Below are positions 1 through 6,628 of a DNA stretch of 10,670 nt, one piece after another. The position numbers and the translations under genes were made by a program. Numbering within the stretch: position 1 is the stretch's first letter; every line of letters starts with the position of its first letter. The notes beneath the pieces are model-generated. The model was not told the DNA's origin and made no database searches. It saw nothing but the letters and a program-made list of their open reading frames with translations. Source of the stretch: Bacteroidales bacterium (lineage in GTDB: Bacteria; Bacteroidota; Bacteroidia; Bacteroidales; VadinHA17); contig JAOZKQ010000053.1 of assembly GCA_029935275.1 (NCBI GenBank), forward strand, positions 1 to 10,670, in the 5' to 3' direction.

Positions 1-1466
1 GTAGCCATAAGGTTATGTTTACTAAAGTCAATAACAGCTGCCTCAGCAGGCGGATACTGATACATGATATAACGATCTTTGTGCTGCGAATAAATATACG
101 CCAGGTCAAAGAAAAAGTGCTCATCCCTAAAGCCAAGACCCCCGGTTAGATTAATATAATTAGCATCACTATTTATTTCAGTATCAACATATGGACTTTC
201 GTAGTAAGCAGCACCCACCCGGAATTTCATCATCCAAAACCGAAACTCAGCACCAGCCCGGAAATTTAATACACTCCTGTATGCATTATCTATGCTTTGA
301 TTCTCATCATAGAAGTCATAACCATCACTCCCATTTTTTAATTTCATGCTGGTATAATCGACATATTCAACATCAACTCCTATCAGAGCAAACTTTGCAA
401 TCTGAATACCCACATTACCCACGGCTTTTAAAGGTGTTTCTAATCCATACCTGTAATCCAGCATTGGAGATTCCGATTCATATTCATAAACACCATCTAC
501 CGGAGTATCAAAGCCTCCTTTCATATAGGTACTATAGTTTTCATCAATTTTGTAGGAATATGGGAAATGCACTGCAGCACCAATTCTTAGCAGTTGAATA
601 GGTTTTAACAAAATACCCAGTTTAAAGCTATAGGCTGTTCCACTTACATTCAACCATTCATCTAATGTAAAATAGTCAAATTCCTGAATGTTACCAGTCT
701 CATCCTCTTCATGATGAGTCATGTGCTGATTATATTTTAACGAATGAATGCCAAATGTTCCACCCAAATAAAGCATATTGCCCAAATTAAACCCCAGGCT
801 AAAAACATACTCACCTATTCCACCTGTTGTTTCCAATATTCTTCTCTGTGCTTGACCATAAGTGGAGCTTGGATTGTCACCCCACATTGAATAAACGGTT
901 TCATAATTAAGAGGCTGACCGTTTACTGTATCTATCATATAAACATCCCATGCAAGTCCTTCTTCAAATTCATAAAGATTATCCGATTCAGTACCATCAG
1001 CCCTATAAGCAAAATCATCCAGTAACGAACTATTCTGGTTTACCCCACTCATAATTAAACTGTTATTAAAATTCTTTTCCCGATTGTATCCAAGCCCAAA
1101 ATTTATTCCAACCAGGCCCTGCTTTTTACCTGTTAAATGTGAATATACAAAACCAAGGTTCCCTAAATAAAAAGCCGATGTGTTATCATTTGATTTTTGC
1201 CCAAGATACTGTGAGGAGGTCAAAGAGTAATCCATTGATGGCGTAACGGTAAATTCGGATGAACGATAAACCCCAATGCCGGCAGGATTAATACTTAATG
1301 TAGAGAAGTCAGCTCCAAATGCACTAAAAGCCCCTCCCATTCCACTGGATCTTGCAGTACCTGTCGGGAAGATCTGAGCATATCTCAAAGCATCAGTCTC
1401 GTTCTGTGCATTTATTACAATTATACTTAATAAAAATGATATAGTAAAGACATATAACCTTTTCAT
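1..1466 (-). CDS. FadL/OmpP1-like outer-membrane barrel protein, 3' end cut by window
   Basis: Translating the minus strand from the ATG at 1466 gives 488 open codons that run off the left edge without a stop. The start MKRLYVFTISFLLSIIVINA is a Sec signal peptide, with likely cleavage before QNET. Next comes a hatch-like segment with GMGGAF, then SINPAGIGVYRSSEF; an NPA motif near the N-terminus is typical of the FadL/OmpP1/TodX family. The rest alternates aromatic and polar residues, as in beta strands (for example GLGFRDEHFFFDLAYIYSQH near the visible end), and little of the C-terminus can be missing. The family forms outer-membrane channels for hydrophobic compounds, but many Bacteroidota members have no known substrate, so transport is inferred. 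The gene lies 64 bp after the lipoprotein gene on the same strand with no terminator between them, so cotranscription is likely. No Shine-Dalgarno sequence precedes the start. Confidence 0.85.
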   Translation of the reverse strand, partial: MKRLYVFTISFLLSIIVINAQNETDALRYAQIFPTGTARSSGMGGAFSAFGADFSTLSINPAGIGVYRSSEFTVTPSMDYSLTSSQYLGQKSNDNTSAFYLGNLGFVYSHLTGKKQGLVGINFGLGYNREKNFNNSLIMSGVNQNSSLLDDFAYRADGTESDNLYEFEEGLAWDVYMIDTVNGQPLNYETVYSMWGDNPSSTYGQAQRRILETTGGIGEYVFSLGFNLGNMLYLGGTFGIHSLKYNQHMTHHEEDETGNIQEFDYFTLDEWLNVSGTAYSFKLGILLKPIQLLRIGAAVHFPYSYKIDENYSTYMKGGFDTPVDGVYEYESESPMLDYRYGLETPLKAVGNVGIQIAKFALIGVDVEYVDYTSMKLKNGSDGYDFYDENQSIDNAYRSVLNFRAGAEFRFWMMKFRVGAAYYESPYVDTEINSDANYINLTGGLGFRDEHFFFDLAYIYSQHKDRYIMYQYPPAEAAVIDFSKHNLMA

Positions 1467-1530
1467 GATTATGAAGTTTTAAGTTTAAAATAATTCAAAA
1501 TATGTCAGGCAAATAAGGGAATAGATTATA

Positions 1531-2892
1531 CTATCTTCTTCTTCCACCTGACCCTGAGGATCTGGATGAAGAACCGGAAGAACTACTACCGGATGAAGAA
1601 GAACGGCTGACTGTACCAGAAGAAGACCGGGATGGACTGCTACCAGATGAACGGCTACTGCTCCTGTTATAACTCCCACTGGAGCTACTCCTGGTTGGTG
1701 AAGAGTAGGTTGACCGGGTCCTTGATGGTGTAGAATACCCTTGTCTCTTAACAGTAGAACTGGAATTTGTTACCCTTGCTTTTGTACTCGACCTATTGTA
1801 GCTAGGATTTGTATTTGATTTAGGAGTAGAGTACCTTGGAATATACCTTTTCGTACTGGTATTTGTTGTTGATTTTTTTGTTTGTGTTCTATTGTTAACC
1901 CCGGCAGTTGTATTTGCTGACGAAGCTTTGTATGGTATTCGATTACCGGATACTGAAGCATTGGTCCTGGTCGGCGAGCCAGTTCTCCGGTAACTGCTAT
2001 TAGCAGCTGACCTGCTATTATTGGGTATAACCCTGGTGGTTTTAATGTTTTCCTGGGAATTCATAACAGGACTACTGCTACTCCTTCTGGAACCTGTTAA
2101 TTGAGAAGTAGATGCTATTGCAGAAGCAGATTTTGTACTTGCAATAGTGGCACCACCTCTCCTGCCACTCCTTCCAGCTGAACTGTTAGTGGAAGTATAA
2201 AAATTACTCGATTTTGCTCTAACATAATCAGAGTTTAATGCTCTTGCGGTTGAAGAAGATCTGCGACGTGAGGAATAATATCCACTTTCCGAATCGTCAT
2301 AAATAATACTTCCACCATAATAACCGCCGCCACCATAATAACCGCCCCCACCATAATAACCGCCGCCACCATAATATGGATAGCAGGTATAGCATGGAGG
2401 GTAATAAGGATAGGGAGAGTAATAGCCCCCCATTCCATAACCAAATCCAAAACCCATACCAAAACCAATACTCATTGATAAGGAAGGTCCCCATGAACTA
2501 TAATATGGAGAATAGTAGCCAAGGCCTACGGAAGATCCATAAAATCTATTAATTCGTGTTTCATAACTATTTGTGGGATCATCATAATTATTCTCATAAT
2601 AATTATTTACAACAAGTTCCTTATCCCCGTTTTCATATTCAAAATCATCTAATGTTAAAGTATCTCCTTGTGATATTCCAACTACCGGCCCTGTAGGATC
2701 GGTATATTGAGCTGATTCCAATCCCTGCTCAGCGGCAATTGCTGTAGCTTTTGTTTGTTCTTTTGCTGCTTTTTTTGCGGCACGTGCATCATCCTTAGGA
2801 GAATAATAAGCATCATCAGCAAGATAGGTACTTGAGGAACATGCTCCTAGCAATAAAGTTATTGCTGCTAATATGGTAAATTTTATTTTCAT
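1531..2892 (-). CDS. Lipoprotein with RINRF module, Gly-Tyr repeats and basic Ser-rich tail; function unknown
   Basis: This 453-residue protein begins with a lipoprotein signal peptide, and the lipobox is LGAC with Cys18 as the lipidation site. An Ala/Lys/Glu-rich stretch (35-60) follows, then an acidic part (75-110). The module RINRFYGSSVGLGYYSPYY starts at residue 113. A Gly/Met/Phe/Tyr-rich part contains a CxxC (167-170), then three and a half YYGGGG repeats (about 173-194). The last 240 residues are low complexity, rich in Ser, Arg, Asn and Thr, and end in GGRRR. I do not recognise a characterised family; similar Bacteroidota proteins are sometimes labelled vitellogenin-like on composition alone. 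The module and tail resemble the neighbour at 3125-4252. Anchoring in the outer membrane is likely, but no clear surface-export signal follows Cys18. The start is well supported by the signal peptide and a perfect Shine-Dalgarno site. Confidence 0.85.
   Translation of the reverse strand: MKIKFTILAAITLLLGACSSSTYLADDAYYSPKDDARAAKKAAKEQTKATAIAAEQGLESAQYTDPTGPVVGISQGDTLTLDDFEYENGDKELVVNNYYENNYDDPTNSYETRINRFYGSSVGLGYYSPYYSSWGPSLSMSIGFGMGFGFGYGMGGYYSPYPYYPPCYTCYPYYGGGGYYGGGGYYGGGGYYGGSIIYDDSESGYYSSRRRSSSTARALNSDYVRAKSSNFYTSTNSSAGRSGRRGGATIASTKSASAIASTSQLTGSRRSSSSPVMNSQENIKTTRVIPNNSRSAANSSYRRTGSPTRTNASVSGNRIPYKASSANTTAGVNNRTQTKKSTTNTSTKRYIPRYSTPKSNTNPSYNRSSTKARVTNSSSTVKRQGYSTPSRTRSTYSSPTRSSSSGSYNRSSSRSSGSSPSRSSSGTVSRSSSSGSSSSGSSSRSSGSGGRRR
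2312..2377 (-). repeat. 18-bp tandem repeat coding YYGGGG
   Basis: Three nearly identical 18-bp units (2312-2329, 2330-2347, 2348-2365) and a partial fourth (2366-2377) lie inside the lipoprotein gene. Units differ by a single C/G change. On the coding strand each unit encodes YYGGGG. Since 18 is a multiple of three, gain or loss of units would change protein length without a frameshift. Confidence 0.9.
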
Positions 2893-2898
2893 AATTTG

Positions 2899-2905
2899 TC
2901 CTCCT
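2899..2905 (-). promoter_or_regulatory. Strong Shine-Dalgarno site of the lipoprotein gene
   Basis: On the minus strand AGGAGGA lies 6 nt before the ATG at 2892. This fixes the start and is unusual here, because the other genes except the related one at 3125-4252 have no comparable site. Confidence 0.8.
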
Positions 2906-2945
2906 GATTAATTCTAACTACATTCTTAATACTATAAAGTAAAAC

Positions 2946-2964
2946 TTCAAATATCATACCAAAA
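2946..2964 (-). promoter_or_regulatory. Sigma-54-like promoter motif, shared with the gene at 3125-4252
   Basis: The minus strand reads TTTTGGTATGATATTTGAA, about 54 nt before the lipoprotein start. The motif upstream of the related secreted protein matches it at 17 of 19 positions. TTGGTATG-N4-TTGAA fits the sigma-54 pattern (TTGGCACG-N4-TTGCW) in layout, including GG at -24. However, the usual GC at -12 reads GA in both copies. It could instead be the site of another sigma factor or a regulator. Confidence 0.5.
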
Positions 2965-3027
2965 TGCATATATTTGGAAAATTTCTATAAAAACATTTCA
3001 AAACAGCCATATCACTCTGTAAAAATA

Positions 3028-3045
3028 AGGTTTTTTTTAAAACCT
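3028..3045. repeat. AT-rich inverted repeat upstream of the lipoprotein promoter
   Basis: AGGTTTT-TTTT-AAAACCT is a perfect 7-bp inverted repeat about 65-80 bp upstream of the sigma-54-like motif. That is a position where an activator site could lie, but an AT-rich palindrome of this size can also occur by chance. No function is claimed. Confidence 0.3.
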
Positions 3046-3066
3046 CAAACTTTCTTATAAACAAAA

Positions 3067-3102
3067 AATCGGGGAGCAAGAATAAATTTCTGCTCCCCGA
3101 TT
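3067..3102 (-). terminator. Intrinsic terminator of the secreted-protein gene
   Basis: A perfect 12-bp stem (AATCGGGGAGCA at 3067-3078 with TGCTCCCCGATT at 3091-3102) encloses a 12-nt loop. Read on the minus strand it is followed by a T-run (the A-run at 3063-3068). It lies 22 bp after the stop of the gene at 3125-4252, and separates that gene from the lipoprotein gene. Confidence 0.9.
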
Positions 3103-3124
3103 ATATTATTGCTTCAAATCCTAC

Positions 3125-4252
3125 TTATCTTCTTGTATTTCTTTCTGAAGAACTTCTGGTTTTTGCCTTGCTTTTTTGCTCCACAGCCCTGTAAACTTTA
3201 GAGTTCCGTGAACTCAGGCCTGCTCTTGCAGAAGCTACTTGTTTTGAAGAATTTCTAGTATTAGAATAGTTTGCAGACTTTTGTACAGGAGCCTGTCTGC
3301 GACTGGTTCCAGAGAAAGAGCCCGGTTTTCTATTGCTATTAACAACTCTTTTTGCCTTAATTGTATTATTGGTTCCTCCAGGTGATGTTACCTTACCTAC
3401 TCTGGAAGAAGTATTGGAAACAGACCTGCGGCTATTATTTGATTTCGATACAGGAGTTGTATATTTTCCGGTCTGACTCCTGTAAGAATTTTTGTTCAGG
3501 CTCCCTGCAGGCCTTCTGGCTGAAGAACTAAGAGTCTTTGCTCCATTATTCTTAGATACAGATTTAACCTGGCTCCTGTTATACCTGTTTCCAGGATTGC
3601 TCACAAAATTACTCTGACTTCTTCTCTTATTGCTTACAGCAACTGGTTTCGATTGTGCCTCGCCACGATTCCTGTTGACCTTTGATCCAGATGAATATTT
3701 TTTATCGCCCCCATTTGAATAAGCGTAAGCTCTCTTGTAAGAATTTGAATAATTTCCTTTTCTGTAAGAATAGTAAGCTCTATTATAGGAATTATAATAA
3801 TCAGGTGTACTCCTGTACCTATTATAATATGACCTGTAATATACAGGCATTACACAATAAGAACTATAATAACCCGTCCTGTAATAATAAGGCCATGGAT
3901 TATAAAAGACACCTATACTGAACCTGTAATCATAATAAGCCATCTCCCGGAAATAATACCAGTTATCCCAGAAAGGAGTATAATAATTATTATATCCCGA
4001 ATAATAATAATATGGAGCATAATAATTTACACTAACAGTTGTTCTGTGAAAGCGATTTATTCTGGCAGCATAACTAATGGATGCACCATAGTTTCCGTAA
4101 TAATTACTAAGCTCAATACGAGTATTTGAACCATTACGATATCTGTCATTTCTAAATTCACCGCCATACTGTTCAGCTGCCGGTGACAACCCTGTAAGTG
4201 AAAGAAATAAAATAAGGGTTGAAATTTTGATGTATTTGTAATTTGTTTTCAT
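3125..4252 (-). CDS. Secreted Tyr/Arg/Ser-rich protein with RINRF module; function unknown
   Basis: This 375-residue protein starts with a Sec signal peptide (hydrophobic STLILFLSLTGLS, likely cleavage near PAA-EQ) and has no lipobox Cys. Residues 64-82 read RINRFHRTTVSVNYYAPYY, aligning with residues 113-131 of the lipoprotein. An aromatic-rich part (75-165) with FSIGVFYNPW follows; FSIG recalls MSIGFGMGF of the lipoprotein. The second half is low complexity, rich in Ser, Asn, Arg and Lys, strongly basic, and ends in NTRR. I know no named function. It should reach the periplasm or beyond, and the basic tail could bind polyanions such as DNA, polysaccharide or LPS, but that is inference. The gene seems monocistronic: it has its own strong Shine-Dalgarno site, a sigma-54-like motif and a terminator. 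Confidence 0.8.
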   Translation of the reverse strand: MKTNYKYIKISTLILFLSLTGLSPAAEQYGGEFRNDRYRNGSNTRIELSNYYGNYGASISYAARINRFHRTTVSVNYYAPYYYYSGYNNYYTPFWDNWYYFREMAYYDYRFSIGVFYNPWPYYYRTGYYSSYCVMPVYYRSYYNRYRSTPDYYNSYNRAYYSYRKGNYSNSYKRAYAYSNGGDKKYSSGSKVNRNRGEAQSKPVAVSNKRRSQSNFVSNPGNRYNRSQVKSVSKNNGAKTLSSSARRPAGSLNKNSYRSQTGKYTTPVSKSNNSRRSVSNTSSRVGKVTSPGGTNNTIKAKRVVNSNRKPGSFSGTSRRQAPVQKSANYSNTRNSSKQVASARAGLSSRNSKVYRAVEQKSKAKTRSSSERNTRR

Positions 4253-4256
4253 GACA

Positions 4257-4264
4257 CCCTCCTT
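4257..4264 (-). promoter_or_regulatory. Strong Shine-Dalgarno site of the secreted-protein gene
   Basis: The minus strand reads AAGGAGGG four nt before the ATG at 4252. It supports this start and parallels the site before the related lipoprotein gene. Confidence 0.75.
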
Positions 4265-4320
4265 TTTTAGTTAATTTTTATTTATTTTGCAACGCTTTTA
4301 TAGCATTTGATCAATTAAGG

Positions 4321-4339
4321 TTCAAAATTCATACCAAAA
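4321..4339 (-). promoter_or_regulatory. Sigma-54-like promoter motif, second copy
   Basis: The minus strand reads TTTTGGTATGAATTTTGAA, about 69 nt before the start at 4252. It differs from the copy at 2946-2964 only at two central bases. It lies just before the divergent proS start at 4346, so any upstream activator site for this promoter would have to be within the proS coding region. The -12 position is GA rather than GC, so the assignment to sigma-54 stays tentative. Confidence 0.5.
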
Positions 4340-4345
4340 ATTAAA

Positions 4346-5821
4346 ATGGCAAAAGTATTAACCAGTAGAAAAGAAGATTACGCACAGTGGTACAATGACT
4401 TAGTAATTAAAGCCGACCTTGCTGAAAATTCAGTTGTACGAGGGTCTATGGTCATTAAACCATATGGATATGCAATATGGGAGAAAATGCAGGCCCAACT
4501 TGATAAGATGTTTAAAGCAACAGGTCATAGCAATGCATACTTCCCATTATTGATTCCAAAATCGTTCTTCAGTAAAGAAGCTGCTCATGTGGAAGGCTTT
4601 GCTAAAGAATGTGCAGTGGTAACTCATTACAGGTTGAAAAATGACCCTGATAATAATGGGGTGATGGTTGACCCTGATGCAAAACTTGAAGAAGAGCTAA
4701 TTGTTCGGCCAACTTCTGAAACCATAATCTGGAATACTTATAAGAATTGGATACAATCATACCGTGACCTACCCCTTTTGATTAATCAGTGGGCCAATGT
4801 TGTTCGTTGGGAAATGCGGACCCGTTTATTTCTCAGAACTACAGAATTCCTATGGCAGGAGGGGCATACAGCTCATGCTACCAAAGAGGAGGCCATTGAA
4901 GAAACTGGTAAAATCCTGGATTTATACGCAGAATTTGCTGAAGAATATATGGCTATGCCTGTGATAAAAGGAACAAAGACAGAAGCCGAGAGATTTGCCG
5001 GAGCACTTGAGACCTATTCTATTGAGGCTATGATGCAGGACGGTAAAGCGCTACAGTCAGGAACATCGCACTTTCTTGGTCAGAATTTTGCCAAAGCTTT
5101 TGACGTTAAGTTTCTTGATAAAACAGGGAAACTTGACCTGGTATGGGCTACTTCCTGGGGGGTTTCAACCCGGTTGATGGGAGCCCTTGTCATGGCACAT
5201 TCAGATGATAACGGACTGGTTCTTCCACCGAAACTTGCTCCTATACAGGTCGTTATTGTACCAATATACAGAGGATCAGAACAACTTGATGAATTGGATA
5301 TTACTGCAAACAGAATCAAAACAGACCTGGAAAATAAAGGAATAAGCGTAAAATATGATAACCGCGACACACATAAGCCAGGGTGGAAATTTGCTGAGTA
5401 CGAGCTAAAAGGTGTGCCAGTAAGGCTGGCTATTGGCCCAAGGGATATACAAAACGGTACTATTGAAATTGCCCGTCGGGATACAATGGAAAAAACTACC
5501 CTTCCACAAGATGGCATTGTTGAACATATTGAAGCATTATTGGAAGAGATTCAGCTTAATATTTACAAAAAAGCCTATGATTTCAGGTCAGACAATATTC
5601 ATGAAGTTGATACATGGGAGGAGTTCCGGGAAATCATTGGTAAAAAAGGAGGATTTGTTCTTGCTCACTGGGATGGGACTAATGAAACTGAATTAAAAAT
5701 CAAAAACGAAACCAAAGCTACAATACGCTGCATTCCATTAAATGCCAAAAAGGAAGAAGGTAAATGTATTTATACAGGAAAGCCTTCCTCACGTAGGGTA
5801 CTTTTTGCAAAAGCATATTAA
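4346..5821 (+). CDS. proS: Prolyl-tRNA synthetase, archaeal/eukaryal-type short form
   Basis: This cytoplasmic class II enzyme charges tRNA-Pro with proline using ATP. Its 491 residues match the short ProRS form without the bacterial editing insertion. The catalytic domain shows RPTSET (121-126), motif 2 with RWE (154-156) and FLRTTEFLWQEGHTAH (Arg164, Glu167), LQSGTSHFLGQNF, and motif 3 in SWGVSTRLMGALVMAHSDD (Arg276). The anticodon-binding domain starts near 300 (IQVVIVPIYRG). The C-terminal domain ends in VLFAKAY; in this form the last Tyr reaches the active site. The zinc site is decayed: the first Cys pair known from the Thermus enzyme is replaced (HWDGTNETE) and the second keeps one Cys (GKCIYTG, Cys474), which I believe is common in Bacteroidota. 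The gene is divergent from the secreted-protein gene. No Shine-Dalgarno or consensus promoter is evident before the ATG. Confidence 0.97.
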   Translation: MAKVLTSRKEDYAQWYNDLVIKADLAENSVVRGSMVIKPYGYAIWEKMQAQLDKMFKATGHSNAYFPLLIPKSFFSKEAAHVEGFAKECAVVTHYRLKNDPDNNGVMVDPDAKLEEELIVRPTSETIIWNTYKNWIQSYRDLPLLINQWANVVRWEMRTRLFLRTTEFLWQEGHTAHATKEEAIEETGKILDLYAEFAEEYMAMPVIKGTKTEAERFAGALETYSIEAMMQDGKALQSGTSHFLGQNFAKAFDVKFLDKTGKLDLVWATSWGVSTRLMGALVMAHSDDNGLVLPPKLAPIQVVIVPIYRGSEQLDELDITANRIKTDLENKGISVKYDNRDTHKPGWKFAEYELKGVPVRLAIGPRDIQNGTIEIARRDTMEKTTLPQDGIVEHIEALLEEIQLNIYKKAYDFRSDNIHEVDTWEEFREIIGKKGGFVLAHWDGTNETELKIKNETKATIRCIPLNAKKEEGKCIYTGKPSSRRVLFAKAY

Positions 5822-5853
5822 GTTTCGCTAAATTTATAAATAACAATAAAGCC

Positions 5854-6552
5854 ATGGCTGGTAATTCACAAGCAGAAAAAAAAATAATTGCAACGCTTTC
5901 AAGCAAATCCTGTTTAAAACAAGAAGTCTATGATAATACACTGGAAACATTTGATACTTTAAAAGATGTTCTTCAGGAGATTACTGTTGATTTTAACAGC
6001 CAATTAGTAGAACGTGATGAACGTGTCCGGCTTGAATACACAGATAATGGGGTATTTGTAACTCAACTGCGAGTCGCAGCAGATATCCTTATTTTTAGTA
6101 TGCATACTAATATTTTTGAGTTCGACCGTGATCATAAGATCTGGGAAACTGAATACATGAAAAATGACCCCACTAATTCTTATTGTGGAATTATCAGTGT
6201 ATATAATTTTCTTGTAGATTCCTTTAAGTACAATCGCATGGAAGATCTGGGGTATCTGATAGCCAGAATCTTCATTAATAAAAATCATCATTTCTTTGTG
6301 GAAGGAAAGCGTCAGGCAGGTTATCAGTATAAAAATTTTGGAAAAGCAGAAATAGATAAAAATATTCTGAGGAAGGTCATTGCAAATGCTATGGGCTATT
6401 CTCTTGAATTCGACCTTCTGGTTCCACCTTACGAAAATGTAAAAATTGCCTCTGTTAGTCACCTGACAGAAAAAATCAGTATTTCCAGGTTAAAAACCGG
6501 CAAAAGGCTTGGCTTCAGATTTAATTCAGATGACGTATTGGAAGATAAATAG
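5854..6552 (+). CDS. Conserved Bacteroidota protein of unknown function
   Basis: This 232-residue protein has no signal peptide, membrane segment or catalytic motif I can name, so it is probably cytoplasmic. The most distinctive stretch is residues 94-155: HKIWETEYMKNDPTNSYCGI, then VYNFLVDSFKYNR, DLGYLIARIFINK and HHFFVEGKRQAGY. I recall this pattern from uncharacterised Bacteroidota proteins, but not a role. The early part (1-60) looks helical and charged. The C-terminal part has SISRLKTGKRLGFRF (209-223), with several basic residues. The gene begins 32 bp after the proS stop with no terminator between them, so cotranscription with proS is likely. That neighbourhood hints at a housekeeping role but proves nothing. 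No Shine-Dalgarno site marks the start; the ATG at 5854 is the first usable one. Confidence 0.8.
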   Translation: MAGNSQAEKKIIATLSSKSCLKQEVYDNTLETFDTLKDVLQEITVDFNSQLVERDERVRLEYTDNGVFVTQLRVAADILIFSMHTNIFEFDRDHKIWETEYMKNDPTNSYCGIISVYNFLVDSFKYNRMEDLGYLIARIFINKNHHFFVEGKRQAGYQYKNFGKAEIDKNILRKVIANAMGYSLEFDLLVPPYENVKIASVSHLTEKISISRLKTGKRLGFRFNSDDVLEDK

Positions 6553-6570
6553 CGAACACATTGGTTGAAA

Positions 6571-6603
6571 TTGTCTTTTTCTTACAGAATTTGTTTATCT
6601 TTA
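6571..6603 (+). promoter_or_regulatory. Possible Bacteroidota-type promoter before the Omp85-like gene
   Basis: TTG at 6571-6573 and TATCTTTA at 6596-6603 are 22 nt apart. The second box differs from TAnnTTTG only in the last base. The site ends 25 bp before the ATG at 6629, in a 76-bp gap with no terminator, so read-through from proS is also possible. Confidence 0.3.
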
Positions 6604-6628
6604 TAAGCTTGTGTATTTTTTTTCATGA

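Noticed and set aside
191..601. 136-codon plus-strand reading frame rich in His
   Set aside because: It is antisense to the FadL-like gene, whose translation has a signal peptide and family motifs. The His-rich, repetitive composition is typical of a shadow frame.
2312..2377. CRISPR-like array
   Set aside because: The units are contiguous without spacers and are in frame within a coding region.
2235..2494. Hydrophobic minus-strand reading frames overlapping the Gly-Tyr repeat
   Set aside because: They are out-of-frame readings of the 18-bp repeat and its surroundings inside the lipoprotein gene; their hydrophobicity comes from frame shift of YYGGGG codons.
3682..3921. 79-codon plus-strand reading frame
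   Set aside because: Antisense to the Tyr/Asn-rich secreted protein; no start signal and a composition explained by the opposite strand.
5080..5517. 145-codon minus-strand reading frame within proS
   Set aside because: Antisense shadow of a strongly conserved gene; no motif and no start signal.
6004..6462. 152-codon minus-strand reading frame
   Set aside because: Antisense to the 232-residue gene, which has the better context after proS; no recognisable domain.
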